Part shown: positions 17,288-25,893 of the stretch, one piece after another
Layout: every line of letters starts with the position of its first letter
Position numbering within the stretch: position 1 is the first letter of the stretch
NCBI RefSeq assembly: GCF_004011505.1
Contig: NZ_SAUN01000001.1
Coordinates: forward strand, 1,922,001 to 1,986,000
From: Nonomuraea polychroma
Lineage (GTDB): Bacteria; Actinomycetota; Actinomycetes; Streptosporangiales; Streptosporangiaceae
Direction: 5' to 3'
DNA: 64,000 bases
Notes under the pieces: model-generated
Database searches by the model: none
Told to the model about the DNA's origin: nothing
Seen by the model: only the letters and a program-made list of their open reading frames with translations
Translations under genes and position numbers: made by a program

Positions 17288-17359
17288 CGAACCGCCGGAT
17301 GCGGGCCCGCATGTCCGGTGGTGTGAGAGGGGACGGGTCAACCCCGTCCCCTACTCGAT
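17288..17359 (+). ncRNA. Intron domains V and VI
   Basis: Directly after the maturase stop, CCGCCGGATGCGGG pairs with the CGCATGTCCGG segment to give the short, highly conserved catalytic domain V. GAGGGGACGGG with CCCGTCCCC-t-A-CTC forms domain VI with an unpaired A at 17353, the expected branch nucleotide. Both hairpins look intact, so the ribozyme may be active. Confidence 0.8.
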
Positions 17360-17418
17360 TGAGGCGTTATGAAGGGCAATCATCACGCTAGCAGCCGTCA
17401 CTCATAGGATTTCCCTCC

Positions 17419-18186
17419 ATGAGGGTCCACGTGGTGAGCGACGTGCACGGTAGGGCCGACGCGTTGGCCAGGGCGGGCGACGGCGCGGACGCGCTGATCT
17501 GCCTGGGCGACCTGATCCTCTTCATCGACTACGACGACCACGCGCAGGGCATCTTCCCCTCCCTGTTCGGCGCGGACAAGGCCGCCGAGCTCATCGCGCT
17601 GCGCACGGCCAAACGGTTCGACGAGGCCAGGGCCATGTCGGCGGCGCTCTGGGCCACGCTCGACGGCGACCCGCGCGAGCACATCGAGCGCAACGTCCGC
17701 GCGCAGTACGCGGCCCTGTTCGCGGCCATGCCGGCGCCCGCCTACCTCACCTACGGCAACGTGGACATCCCGCGCCTGTGGCAGGACTACGTACGCCCCG
17801 GCCACCACGTGCTCGACGGGCAGGTGGCGGAGATCGGCGGCCTGCGGTTCGGTTTCGTGGGCGGCGGCCTCGAGACCCCCTACCGCACCCCGTACGAGAT
17901 CAGCGACGAGGAGTACGCCGCCAAGGTCGAGGCCGTCGGCGAGGTGGACGTGCTGTGCTGCCACATCCCGCCCGCCGTGCCCGAACTGCTCTACGACGTG
18001 GTCGCCAGGCGGTTCGAACGCGGCAGCGAGGCCACCCTGGAGGCGATCAGGCGCACCCAGCCGCGCTACGCCCTGTTCGGCCACGTGCACAACCCGCTCC
18101 GCACTCGGATCCGCGTCGGACGTACCGAGTGCCTGAACGTCGGGCACTTCCGCGGAAAGGGCGTCCCCTTCGTCCTCGAATGGTGA
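17419..18186 (+). CDS. Metallophosphoesterase
   Basis: The 255-residue calcineurin-like phosphoesterase has the metal motifs in order: DVHG (residues 8-11), GDLI with the Asp after CLG, YGNVD in place of the usual GNHD, CCHIPP, and GHVHNP. The substitution of Val for His in the GNHD motif is notable. An insert of about 60 residues between the second and third motifs is helical and charged. It is the first gene after the group II intron and heads a gene string running to glucokinase. The phosphorylated substrate is unknown. Confidence 0.85.
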   Translation: MRVHVVSDVHGRADALARAGDGADALICLGDLILFIDYDDHAQGIFPSLFGADKAAELIALRTAKRFDEARAMSAALWATLDGDPREHIERNVRAQYAALFAAMPAPAYLTYGNVDIPRLWQDYVRPGHHVLDGQVAEIGGLRFGFVGGGLETPYRTPYEISDEEYAAKVEAVGEVDVLCCHIPPAVPELLYDVVARRFERGSEATLEAIRRTQPRYALFGHVHNPLRTRIRVGRTECLNVGHFRGKGVPFVLEW

Positions 18187-18280
18187 CCAGCAGGCGTGCT
18201 CATTGGTCGCTCACCGCTCCTCATTCGCTCCGCTTACGCCGCTCCACCGCAAGGAGCGGATTGTGCACTACCGTGGTCGC

Positions 18281-18718
18281 ATGGCTGATCGCACCACTTC
18301 CAGCACCACCATCGACGCCGGGCGCGCCGATGTGATGGCGGTCATCGCGGACTTCCCCTCCTATCCGGAATGGGCCGGGTCGATCAAGAAGGCCGAAGTC
18401 CTCAGCACCGGCGACGACGGCAGGCCCCTGACGGTGCGGTTCGTCCTCGACGCCGGGATGATCAGCGACACCTACACCCTCGGCTACACCTGGCAGGACG
18501 ACGAGAGCGTCAGCTGGCAGGTCGTCGAGCCGGGGAAGATGATCTCCGACCTCCGAGGGAGTTACCTGCTCGCCGACAAGGGCAGTGGCACCGACGTGAC
18601 GTATGAGCTGACGGTCGATCTGAGCGTGCCCATGATCGGCATGATCAAGCGCAAGGCGGAGAAGGTGATCGTGGACACCGCGCTCAAGGGACTCAAGAAG
18701 CGCGTAGAAGGCCGCTGA
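18281..18718 (+). CDS. SRPBCC (polyketide cyclase/START-like) family protein
   Basis: The 145-residue protein has the helix-grip pattern: an early strand, VMAVIADFPSYPEWAGSIKKAEVL typical of the family, a central beta sheet, and the long C-terminal helix ending in ALKGLKKRVEGR. It resembles Rv2185c, which lies next to the ArsA-like ATPase and FadD15 in mycobacteria, and here too an ArsA-like gene follows directly. It probably binds a hydrophobic ligand. The ATG at 18281 is preferred over an in-frame upstream start because the conserved fold begins immediately after it. Confidence 0.85.
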   Translation: MADRTTSSTTIDAGRADVMAVIADFPSYPEWAGSIKKAEVLSTGDDGRPLTVRFVLDAGMISDTYTLGYTWQDDESVSWQVVEPGKMISDLRGSYLLADKGSGTDVTYELTVDLSVPMIGMIKRKAEKVIVDTALKGLKKRVEGR

Positions 18719-18719
18719 G

Positions 18720-19871
18720 TTGAGCCCGAGGGTCCTGCTCTTCACCGGCAAGGGCGGCGTCGGCAAGACCACGGCGGCCGCCGCCACCGCCACGCTCGCC
18801 GCGCGGCGCGGCCTCAAGACGCTCATCGTCTCCACCGACACCGCCCACTCGCTGGCCGACGCGCTCGCCGTCGAGCCCGGCGAGGTCGCGCCCGGCCTGC
18901 ACCTGCACCAGGTCGACACGCAGAAGACGCTGGAGCGCCACTGGGGCGAGCTGCAGGATTACGCCCGCGGGCTGCTGACCGAGCTGGGCCTGGACGAGGT
19001 CACCTCCGAGGAGATCACGGTGCTGCCGGGCGCCGAGGAGGTCATCGCCCTGCTGGAGCTGCGCGAGTACGCCCGCGAAGGGCGCTGGGACGTGATCGTC
19101 GTCGACTGCGCGCCCACCGCGGAGACGCTGCGCCTGCTGGCCCTGCCCGATGCGCTCGACTGGCACGTCAGCAGACTCATGCCGGTCGGCCGCAAGCTCG
19201 TGCGGCTCGTCTCCCCGTTCGTGCGCAGCGTCGCGCACGTCAGCGCGCCCGGTGAGGACGTCATGAACGCCGCGGAGCGGTTCCACCGCGGCCTCATGGA
19301 GGTGCGCGAGCTGCTCACCGGCGGCCACGCCTCCGTGCGGCTCGTGCTCACCCCCGAGTCGGTGGTGCTGGCCGAGGCCAGGCGCACCCTCACCTCGCTC
19401 AACCTGTACGGCTACCGCGTCGACGCCGTGATCGCCAACCGGGTCTTCCCGGCGGACGGCGCCGACGAGTGGCGCGCCCAGTGGGTGGCGGCGCAGTCGC
19501 GGCTGCTGGCCGAGGCGGAGCAGTCGTTCGCGCCGCTGCCCATCCACATCGTCCCTTACCTGCCTGCCGAGCCCGTCGGCAAGGACGCGCTGGCCGCGGT
19601 CGGCGCCGAGCTCTACGGCGAGCACGACCCGTTCGCCGCCCCGGCCGTCGAGCCGCCGCTGCGGATGAGCGCCGACGAGCTGACGCTGGCCCTGCCCGGC
19701 GCGGACCGCGGTGACGTGGACCTGGCGCGCAAGGGCGACGAGCTGATCATCACCGCGGGGCCGTACCGGAGGATCCTGGCGCTGCCCGCGGCGCTGGCCC
19801 GCAGGAAGATCAGCGCAGCCGCGCTCCGCGACGGCGTGCTCCGAGTACGGTTCATCTCGGGGACCTCATAA
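18720..19871 (+). CDS. ArsA/Get3-like ATPase
   Basis: A 383-residue P-loop ATPase with the deviant Walker A GKGGVGKTT (about residues 10-18), switch I STDTAHSLADAL, switch II VVDCAPTAETLRLL and a C-terminal alpha-crystallin-like beta domain (from about residue 315). There are no Cys clusters of arsenite-binding ArsA. The group is closer to the Rv2184c-type actinobacterial ATPases of unknown role. It starts with TTG two bases after the SRPBCC stop, so the two are coupled. Confidence 0.88.
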   Translation: MSPRVLLFTGKGGVGKTTAAAATATLAARRGLKTLIVSTDTAHSLADALAVEPGEVAPGLHLHQVDTQKTLERHWGELQDYARGLLTELGLDEVTSEEITVLPGAEEVIALLELREYAREGRWDVIVVDCAPTAETLRLLALPDALDWHVSRLMPVGRKLVRLVSPFVRSVAHVSAPGEDVMNAAERFHRGLMEVRELLTGGHASVRLVLTPESVVLAEARRTLTSLNLYGYRVDAVIANRVFPADGADEWRAQWVAAQSRLLAEAEQSFAPLPIHIVPYLPAEPVGKDALAAVGAELYGEHDPFAAPAVEPPLRMSADELTLALPGADRGDVDLARKGDELIITAGPYRRILALPAALARRKISAAALRDGVLRVRFISGTS

Positions 19872-19901
19872 CGCGGGGACCCGGCACGCAGGGAGGGCCA
19901 C

Positions 19902-20300
19902 ATGACGGAGAGCAACGACAGAGACCCGATCGGGACCGTCGCGGACGAGGCGCGCAAGCTGTTCGAGTCGATTCAGGGGCGCGCCACGCGCCAGGTCGGC
20001 AAGACGATGCTCAACTCGTTCACCGGCGGCGGGCGCAGGGAACGAGACGTGTGGGAGGAGGCCGTGTCCGACCCACACGACGAATACGTCTGCCGCGCGT
20101 GCCCGTTCTGCCGGGCGATCGCCGCGCGGCGCGAATCCGGCTCCGACGTGACCGGGCACCTGATGGCCGCGGGCGGTGAGTTGTTCGCGGCCTTCCGCGA
20201 GGCGCTGGACGCGCTGAGCAAGCCCGCTCCCCGCAGGCAGCAGCCGCCGCGTGACGACCGTGACCGCCACGACGACGTGGAACACATAGATCTCGGATAG
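19902..20300 (+). CDS. DUF5304 family protein (SCO2127-like)
   Basis: A 132-residue protein with an N-terminal helix, a conserved central CRACPFCRAIAA motif with two Cys, and a charged, disordered C-terminal tail of Arg/Asp/His. It sits 15 bases before glucokinase. In S. coelicolor the gene just before glkA (SCO2127) is of this family and has been tied to glucose repression. The Cys pair could bind metal or be redox active. RBS GGGAGGG lies before the ATG. The function is unknown and the assignment rests on position and motif. Confidence 0.75.
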   Translation: MTESNDRDPIGTVADEARKLFESIQGRATRQVGKTMLNSFTGGGRRERDVWEEAVSDPHDEYVCRACPFCRAIAARRESGSDVTGHLMAAGGELFAAFREALDALSKPAPRRQQPPRDDRDRHDDVEHIDLG

Positions 20301-20315
20301 GGAGAAGCAGGGGAA

Positions 20316-21248
20316 ATGCTCACGATCGGTGTCGACATCGGCGGGACCAAGGTCGCCGCGGGTGTGGTCGACGACCAGGGAAAGATCGTCGCCCATACGT
20401 TGCGGCCGACCGCCGCCGACCGCCCCGACCTGGTGGCCGAGACGGTGGCCGACGTCGTTCGCGAGCTGTCCGCCAGACGCGAGGTCGAGGCCGTCGGGGT
20501 GGGCGCGGCCGGGTTCGTCGACGAGACCCGGTCGATGGTGCGCTTCGCGCCCAACCTGGCCTGGCGCGAGGAACCCCTGCAGAAGAAGATCAGCGGCCTG
20601 GTCGGCCTGCCGGTCGTGATCGAGAACGACGCCAACGCGATGGCCTGGGGCGAGACCAGGTTCGGCGCCGGCCGCGGCCAGTCCCACGTGGTCTGCGTGA
20701 CGCTCGGCACCGGCATCGGCGGCGGCATCGTCATCGACGGCGCCCTCTACCGCGGCCGCTGGGGCATGGGCGCCGAGATGGGGCACATGCAGGTCGTCCC
20801 GGGCGGGCGGCCGTGCGGCTGCGGCAACATCGGCTGCTGGGAGCAATACGCCAGCGGCCAGGCCCTCGTCAAGGAGGCCAGGGAGCTGGCCGAGGCCGAT
20901 CCGAAGCGGGCGGAGATCCTGCTCGGGCTGGCCGGCGGCAAGATCGAGGGCGAGGAGGTCACCGAGGCCGCGAAGCTGGGTGACGAGGTGTCCCTGGCGG
21001 CGTTCGCCTCGTTCGCCGACTGGCTCGGCCAGGGCATGGCCGACCTGGCGGCGGTGCTCGACCCCGGCTGCTTCATCGTGGGCGGCGGTGTGTCCAGGGC
21101 CGCCGACCTGTTCATCGACCGGGCGCGCGAGAGTTTCGCCGAGCACCTCACCGGGCGCGGGCACCGGCCGCTCGCCGAGATCCGGCTGGCCGAGCTGGGC
21201 GCATCGGCCGGCGTGGTGGGCGCGGCCGACCTGGCCAGGCGGCGCTAG
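20316..21248 (+). CDS. glk: ROK-family glucokinase
   Basis: The 310-residue kinase has the ATP phosphate loop VDIGGTKVAAG at the N-terminus, the catalytic Asp in ENDANAMAWGE, the ROK signature GTGIGGGI, and the zinc motif C167-G-C-G-N-I-G-C-W-E that defines ROK sugar kinases. It phosphorylates glucose to glucose-6-phosphate in the cytoplasm. In Streptomyces GlkA is also central to carbon catabolite repression. Here it follows the DUF5304 gene, as in that genus. Confidence 0.93.
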   Translation: MLTIGVDIGGTKVAAGVVDDQGKIVAHTLRPTAADRPDLVAETVADVVRELSARREVEAVGVGAAGFVDETRSMVRFAPNLAWREEPLQKKISGLVGLPVVIENDANAMAWGETRFGAGRGQSHVVCVTLGTGIGGGIVIDGALYRGRWGMGAEMGHMQVVPGGRPCGCGNIGCWEQYASGQALVKEARELAEADPKRAEILLGLAGGKIEGEEVTEAAKLGDEVSLAAFASFADWLGQGMADLAAVLDPGCFIVGGGVSRAADLFIDRARESFAEHLTGRGHRPLAEIRLAELGASAGVVGAADLARRR

Positions 21249-21254
21249 AGCCGC

Positions 21255-21950
21255 GTGACGATCAGGGTCGGCACCTACAACCTTCACGGGTTGCGCGACA
21301 GCGTGCCCGCACTCATCAGGGTCATCGCCGCCATGCGCGCCGACGTGCTGTGCGTGCAGGAGGCGCCGAGGTTCTACCGCTGGCGCGCCAGGCGCCGGGC
21401 GCTGGCCGCCGCGGCGGGGCTGCGCGTCGCCACCCCGGGCAGGCTCGGCGGAGTGGCCGTGCTCGTCAGCCGGCGCGTCCGGGTGCTGCGGGCCGAGAGC
21501 CATGCGTTGCGGGCCTTCCTCGGGCTGGAGCTACGCGGGCTGGCCGTGGCCGTGGTCGAGGCCGGTGGGGCGCGGCTGGCCGTCGGCTCGCTCCACCTCG
21601 ACCTCAACGACCCGGCCAGGGTGCACCACGCGGCCGAGGCGGTGGCGCTGATGGAGCGGGCGGCCGCTCCGTTCGGCGCGGCGATCGTGCTCGGCGGCGA
21701 CGTCAATGAGCAACCGCACCAGCCGGCCTGGCGGTACCTGGGCGGGCGGCTGGCCGACTGCTACGCGGTCGCGCCCAAGGGCGATGGGCTGACGTTTCCC
21801 GCGGCGCGGCCCGCCGTACGCATCGACGGGGTGTTCGCCGCGCGCGAGACGCGAGTCGTATCGTGCGGCGCGGTGGACGCCGGGATCACCGACCTGGCCG
21901 GGGCCAGCGACCATCTCCCCGTAATCGCGGAGTTGCGACTTGGGCACTAA
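21255..21950 (+). CDS. Endonuclease/exonuclease/phosphatase family protein
   Basis: A 231-residue EEP-fold protein with the metal Glu in VLCVQEAPRF, the NLHG segment at the start (TYNLHGLRD), GGDVNEQPH with its Asp-Asn pair, and the C-terminal catalytic SDHLPVIAEL. These are the core active-site residues of DNase I-like phosphodiesterases. The size is minimal for the fold. The GTG start is six bases after the glucokinase stop. The substrate, nucleic acid or phospho-lipid, cannot be told. Confidence 0.88.
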   Translation: MTIRVGTYNLHGLRDSVPALIRVIAAMRADVLCVQEAPRFYRWRARRRALAAAAGLRVATPGRLGGVAVLVSRRVRVLRAESHALRAFLGLELRGLAVAVVEAGGARLAVGSLHLDLNDPARVHHAAEAVALMERAAAPFGAAIVLGGDVNEQPHQPAWRYLGGRLADCYAVAPKGDGLTFPAARPAVRIDGVFAARETRVVSCGAVDAGITDLAGASDHLPVIAELRLGH

Positions 21951-21987
21951 CGGGCAACAAGGGCCGGTCACCCCGTAGCATTTGACC

Positions 21988-23139
21988 ATGACCCGTCGCT
22001 TTCGGCGGCGTGCGCTCTCCTTGATCTTGGCGACGTCCGTGGCCTTGCCGCAGGCCACGCCCGCCGCGCATGCCGATCCTCGCCGCCCCGCCTCGATCGA
22101 GGCATGGCAGCAGTCGACCAGCGTGCGCCTGCAGGCCGACGGCTCGCTCTCCGACGTGCTGGCGATCTCCTCCAGCGATGTCTGGGCGGTCGGGCAGCAG
22201 GAGATCTGGGACGTGTGGAAGAACCGCGGCACCATCCGCCACTGGAACGGCACCCGATGGACCGAGGTGGCCATCCGCGACGCCACGGCCGCGGGCAACC
22301 TGCGCAGCGTGGCCGCCGCCGGTTCGTCCGACGTGTGGGCGGTGGGCGACGGGCACGACGGGTTGCCCTACCTCGCCCACGGCGACGTGAACGGGTTCGA
22401 CCGGGTCAGGCCCCAGGGGCCGCGGGCCGACAACGGGCTCGGCGACCCGCAGCCCCTGCTGCGCGCCGGCGACTGGCTCGGCGGCGTCGATGCCAAGCAG
22501 GGCAAGGTGGTGGTGGTCGGCAGCCGCGACACGCGGGGGCTCATCCTCACCGGTCAGGGCAACACGTGGAGTGCCCAGGAGACCAAGGAGGAGGGCGCGC
22601 TGTACGCGGTGGCGGGCGGGTTCGCCGTCGGCGACACCGGCACCGAGCCGCTGGTCGTGCACTATTCGGGCGGCTCGTGGAAGTCGATGCCGCTGCCCTC
22701 GATCCCCGGCGGCTACCTACGCGACATCCGGGCCGACAGCGCCAAGCGGGCGGTGGCCGTCGGCGGCGTCTACCGCGGTCCCAGCGACATCTCGCCGCTC
22801 GTGCTCACCTGGAACGGCAAGCGCTGGAAGCAGCAGGAGCTGCCGGAGTCCGATGCGCGTCTCTACGGCGTGACCGGCGACGGCAAGGGCCGCTACTGGA
22901 TGGCCGGCTACGACCCGGCGCGGGCGGCCGAGCCGTTCATGCTGCGGTGCGAGAAGGGCTCGTGCGAGATCATCCGCGGCGAGGCCGAGCAGGGCAGGAG
23001 CACCGTGCGCCTGCAGGCCGTGGCCTACCTCGCGGGAAAGAGCACGGTGTGGGCCGTCGGGCACGCGGTCGACACTCGCGACCGCTACACCGATGTCGTG
23101 GAGTCGTTCGGCCCCAAGCCGGCGGAGGCCAAGTCCTAG
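21988..23139 (+). CDS. Secreted beta-propeller-like protein of unknown function
   Basis: The N-terminus is a signal peptide (Arg-rich start, ALSLILATSVALPQATPAAHA). The mature part has recurring blades with SS-DVWAVG, SSDVWAVGDG and STVWAVGHA motifs and W-N-G-x-x-W elements, a pattern of secreted actinobacterial propeller proteins. I do not recognise a catalytic site. It may bind a ligand at the cell surface. The ATG at 21988 is chosen because the twin Arg-rich n-region follows directly. An upstream TTG adds only two residues. Confidence 0.75.
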   Translation: MTRRFRRRALSLILATSVALPQATPAAHADPRRPASIEAWQQSTSVRLQADGSLSDVLAISSSDVWAVGQQEIWDVWKNRGTIRHWNGTRWTEVAIRDATAAGNLRSVAAAGSSDVWAVGDGHDGLPYLAHGDVNGFDRVRPQGPRADNGLGDPQPLLRAGDWLGGVDAKQGKVVVVGSRDTRGLILTGQGNTWSAQETKEEGALYAVAGGFAVGDTGTEPLVVHYSGGSWKSMPLPSIPGGYLRDIRADSAKRAVAVGGVYRGPSDISPLVLTWNGKRWKQQELPESDARLYGVTGDGKGRYWMAGYDPARAAEPFMLRCEKGSCEIIRGEAEQGRSTVRLQAVAYLAGKSTVWAVGHAVDTRDRYTDVVESFGPKPAEAKS

Positions 23140-23189
23140 AGACCGCCGGATCATGGTCCGAAGGCTCACCCGGGTCCCGCCACAGGGGC

Positions 23190-23645
23190 CTAGAGGACAG
23201 CGCCGTCGTCCCAGCCGGAGTCGTTGGGCGGGCCGTCGCCCATGCGCACCACCAGCGCCACGAAGCCGCCGATGAACGCCGCCACCGCCGTGAACAGCGC
23301 CCACCCCTCCATGCGCCAGCTCAACACCGCGGCGACCAGGAGGTAGGCGGGGCCGCCGAACAACGCCACCCACGCCAGCTTGGACGGCAGGTCGAGCTTG
23401 GGCAACGGCGGGGGCGGCGGCGGCACGAAGTGGCCCTCGTCCTCCTCGTCGTCGTCCTGCTTGTCCTCGGGATCGTCGAGATCCTCCTCGAACTCCTCCG
23501 AGGGTTTGACCACTCGCCGGGTGGGCTCGGCGGGCACGTTTTCGCTGTCCGGCCACGGCTGGTCGGCCGAGTCACGTTCGGCTGTGTCGTTGAAGGACGC
23601 GACGATCTGCCGCCAGACCTCGTCCTCGTCACTCTGGGGCGTCAC
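23190..23645 (-). CDS. Membrane protein with acidic linker, unknown
   Basis: The 151-residue protein has an N-terminal helical segment (EDEVWRQIVASF), a strongly acidic stretch of Asp/Glu at about residues 50-70, a Pro run, and two C-terminal membrane helices. The last residues are polar with WDDGAVL. No enzyme motif is visible. The acidic part probably faces the cytoplasm. Similar small proteins are common in Streptosporangiaceae and Streptomyces without assigned roles. Confidence 0.7.
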   Translation of the reverse strand: MTPQSDEDEVWRQIVASFNDTAERDSADQPWPDSENVPAEPTRRVVKPSEEFEEDLDDPEDKQDDDEEDEGHFVPPPPPPLPKLDLPSKLAWVALFGGPAYLLVAAVLSWRMEGWALFTAVAAFIGGFVALVVRMGDGPPNDSGWDDGAVL

Positions 23646-23691
23646 CTAGATGGGCCTCTCCGCAGCGATCGCGACTTCCCCCTGGGTGCGA

Positions 23692-24450
23692 TCAGTCCCT
23701 CTGCAAGGGTACCGAGGCATGTGTCCGGATGAAGTCGAGGCTACCGGCAAAGATCCTGTCGGCATCATTGTCGAGCGTCGCAACATGGTAGCTATCGGTA
23801 AGCTCCTCGATCGTGGCCTGCGGGATCTTCTGGCGAATGATCGCCACACTCGTCGGCTTCACCACGTGGTCGTCCACGCTGTGGAAGACCAGCAGCGGCT
23901 GCGTCACCTGCGCCAGATCGGCCTGCACCAGGGACCACAGTCCCGGCAGCGACGCGGCCGCCTTCACCGGGGTGCGGGAGTAGGCCAGCTCGGTCACGCC
24001 GGGCTTCTTGACGTCATTGGCGACACCGGGAACGGACGGCACGAACCACTTCAGCAGCGGGGCCAGCTTCAGCAGCGGCACGTCGTTGGCGATGGACGGG
24101 TTGACCAGCACCACGCCCCTGATCGCCGGGCCGTGCACCTCGGCCAGCCGCAGCGCCAGGCAGCCGCCCAGCGACAACCCCGCCACGAACACGTCGGCGC
24201 AGCGGCCCTGCAGGTCCGCGAAGGCCTTCTCCACCTCGGCGTACCAGTCCTCCCAGCGCGTGCGGTTCATCTCCTGCCACCTGGTGCCGTGCCCCGGCTG
24301 GCGGGGGAGCGAAACACTCACCCCGTGCCCGGCCAGGAACTCACCCCACGGCCGTAAGGACTGCGGGGTGCCGGTGAACCCATGGCAGAGCAGCACGCCG
24401 ACCTCGCCTGCGTCGTGGTGGTAGGGCTCCGCGCCTGGCATGAGCGGCAT
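23692..24450 (-). CDS. Alpha/beta hydrolase (carboxylesterase)
   Basis: The nucleophile elbow GLSLGG is at about residues 92-97. The oxyanion region is LCHGFTGTPQSL, the acid is in FHSVDDHVV, and the final His is in DSYHVATLDND. This matches Est30-type carboxylesterases and monoacylglycerol lipases. The start at 24450 is chosen because AGGAG lies five bases upstream; a longer frame to 24603 has no domain support. It is divergent from the PlsC-type acyltransferase, so both may act in lipid turnover. Confidence 0.88.
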   Translation of the reverse strand: MPLMPGAEPYHHDAGEVGVLLCHGFTGTPQSLRPWGEFLAGHGVSVSLPRQPGHGTRWQEMNRTRWEDWYAEVEKAFADLQGRCADVFVAGLSLGGCLALRLAEVHGPAIRGVVLVNPSIANDVPLLKLAPLLKWFVPSVPGVANDVKKPGVTELAYSRTPVKAAASLPGLWSLVQADLAQVTQPLLVFHSVDDHVVKPTSVAIIRQKIPQATIEELTDSYHVATLDNDADRIFAGSLDFIRTHASVPLQRD

Positions 24451-24626
24451 AACAGCTCCTCCATGCGATTTCATTCCGGGGGGTCGAATACTGGGGGGTT
24501 CATCCAGGAACGGCCCGATCGTCGCACGTTCGGGGGTGATTGTGCGAGCGCTGGTGTAGGAGCATGGCCGTCGAGATGGGAAGATGACTTTGCCTGCCGA
24601 CAACGTGCTGGGGAAGAGGTGCCAGG

Positions 24627-25331
24627 GTGTTCTACTGGGTGGTCAAGGCCATCTTGGGGCCGTTCCTCCACCTTGTGTTCAGGCCGTGGGCGGAGGGCGT
24701 GGAAAACGTCCCCCGTGAGGGGCCTGCGATCCTGGCCGGCAACCATCTGTCGTTCGCCGACCACTTCTTCGGCCCGCTGCACCTCAAGCGCAAGGTCATC
24801 TCGCTCGGCAAGTCCGACTACTTCACCGGGCGCGGCATCAAGGGGTTCTTCACCCGCCTGTTCTTCAGCGGCGTGGGGACCGTGCCGATCGACCGCTCGG
24901 GGGGCAAGGCCAGTGAGGCGGCGCTCCGCACCGGCCTGCGCATCTTGCGCGAGGGCAACGTGCTGGGCATCTACCCCGAGGGCACCCGCTCGCCCGACGG
25001 CCGGCTCTACAAGGGCAAGACCGGGGTGGCGCGGCTGGCGCTGGAGTCGCGGGCACCGGTCATCCCGTGGGCGATGGTCAACACCTTCGAGATGATGCCG
25101 CCCGGGCATCCCCTCCCCAAACTGGGCATCCGCCCCGGCGTCAGGTTCGGCAAGCCGCTCGACTTCTCCCGTTACTACGGGATGGAGGACGACCGGCTGG
25201 TGCTGCGCGCGGTGACCGACGAGATCATGTACGCGCTGATGGAGCTGTCCGGGCAGGAATACGTCGACAAGTACGCCGCCAGCGCCCGCGTCGAGATGGA
25301 GCGCGCCGCGCGCGCCGCCGCCAAGAGCTGA
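24627..25331 (+). CDS. 1-acylglycerol-3-phosphate acyltransferase family (PlsC-like)
   Basis: The 234-residue enzyme has the catalytic NHLSFAD (an NHx4D box), GVGTVPIDRSGG, and YPEGTRSPDGRLYKG with the EGTR phosphate-binding motif. An N-terminal hydrophobic stretch anchors it. It corresponds to Rv2182c near PimB in mycobacteria. It would acylate lysophosphatidate or a related lipid head group at the membrane. GAAGAGG precedes the GTG start. Confidence 0.9.
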   Translation: MFYWVVKAILGPFLHLVFRPWAEGVENVPREGPAILAGNHLSFADHFFGPLHLKRKVISLGKSDYFTGRGIKGFFTRLFFSGVGTVPIDRSGGKASEAALRTGLRILREGNVLGIYPEGTRSPDGRLYKGKTGVARLALESRAPVIPWAMVNTFEMMPPGHPLPKLGIRPGVRFGKPLDFSRYYGMEDDRLVLRAVTDEIMYALMELSGQEYVDKYAASARVEMERAARAAAKS

Positions 25332-25336
25332 CGGGA

Positions 25337-25810
25337 CTAACGGCCGTCCGGGGTGCGTAGTGCCTGCTCCGTCTTCTGCATGGCCGTTGTCATCGTGCGC
25401 AGTTCCTCGCGGCTGAGCCGGTCGATCAGGTAGGCCCGCACGACCTCCAGGTGTCCGGGCGCCACGCGCTCCAGGCACCGCAGGCCCGCCTCGGTGATCA
25501 TCGCCAGCACACCGCGCTCGTCCGACGGGCAGGTGGCACGCTCGACCAGGCCCGCCTTCTCCAGCTGGGTGATCTGGTACGTCAGCGCGCTCTTCGACAC
25601 CACGACACCCCTGGCCAGCTCCGTCATGCGCTCCTGACGGCCGGGGGCCTCGGAGAGCCGCACCAGGATCTCGAACTGCGGGTGCGTGAGCCCCGCGGCG
25701 GCCTTGAGCTGCTCTTCGATGCGCCGGTCGAGCAGGTGGGAGGTCGTCAGGAAGGCGCGCCAGGCCGCCATCTCCGTGGAGTCCAGCCATCGGGGTTCCG
25801 TCACCGGCAC
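25337..25810 (-). CDS. MarR family transcriptional regulator
   Basis: The 157-residue protein has the MarR winged helix: LTHPQFEILVRLSEAPG, recognition helix VSKSALTYQITQLEKAGLV, and wing ERATCPSDERGVLAMIT. It is divergent from a DoxX-family gene with a palindromic operator between them, the common MarR/DoxX pair that often answers thiol or electrophile stress. A Cys (in ATCPSDERG) in the wing could be a sensor but is not diagnostic. Confidence 0.9.
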   Translation of the reverse strand: MPVTEPRWLDSTEMAAWRAFLTTSHLLDRRIEEQLKAAAGLTHPQFEILVRLSEAPGRQERMTELARGVVVSKSALTYQITQLEKAGLVERATCPSDERGVLAMITEAGLRCLERVAPGHLEVVRAYLIDRLSREELRTMTTAMQKTEQALRTPDGR

Positions 25811-25824
25811 AGTCTACCGCGTTT

Positions 25825-25873
25825 GTTCAGATTTTAACTTTCACTGCTAGAGTGCTCTTGTTCAAAACTGAAC
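25825..25873. promoter_or_regulatory. MarR operator GTTCA-N4-TGAAC and extra half-site
   Basis: A perfect 5-4-5 palindrome at 25860-25873 lies 20 bases before the DoxX start. A further GTTCA half-site at 25825-25829 sits close to the marR start. This is the arrangement expected for mutual control of the divergent pair by the MarR protein. Confidence 0.65.
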
Positions 25874-25893
25874 GACTCTTCCAAGGAGGTCGC

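Larger units (their letters stand above)
15445..17359 (+). mobile_element. Group II intron with encoded reverse transcriptase
   Basis: The proposed 5' end GTACGCCCGGCATGGGCG resembles the group II start GTGCG except for one base. The following domain I carries GGGGGTGAAAGTCCCC and GTGCTAACTCCG blocks common in bacterial introns. After the reverse transcriptase come a domain V hairpin (about 17289-17323) and a domain VI hairpin with a bulged A at 17353, seven bases from the proposed 3' end CTACTCGAT. The total is about 1.9 kb. It lies on the strand of the downstream metallophosphoesterase operon, in the region it shares with fadD. The boundaries are inferred by pattern. Confidence 0.88.

Noticed and set aside
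18001..18060. tRNA-like GGTTCGAAC word
   Set aside because: It lies inside the metallophosphoesterase coding frame and no cloverleaf can be drawn around it.
17419..18186. Metallophosphoesterase as an intron-carried cargo gene
   Set aside because: Domain VI and the 3' end of the intron are complete before it, and codon use and neighbours are those of the host operon.
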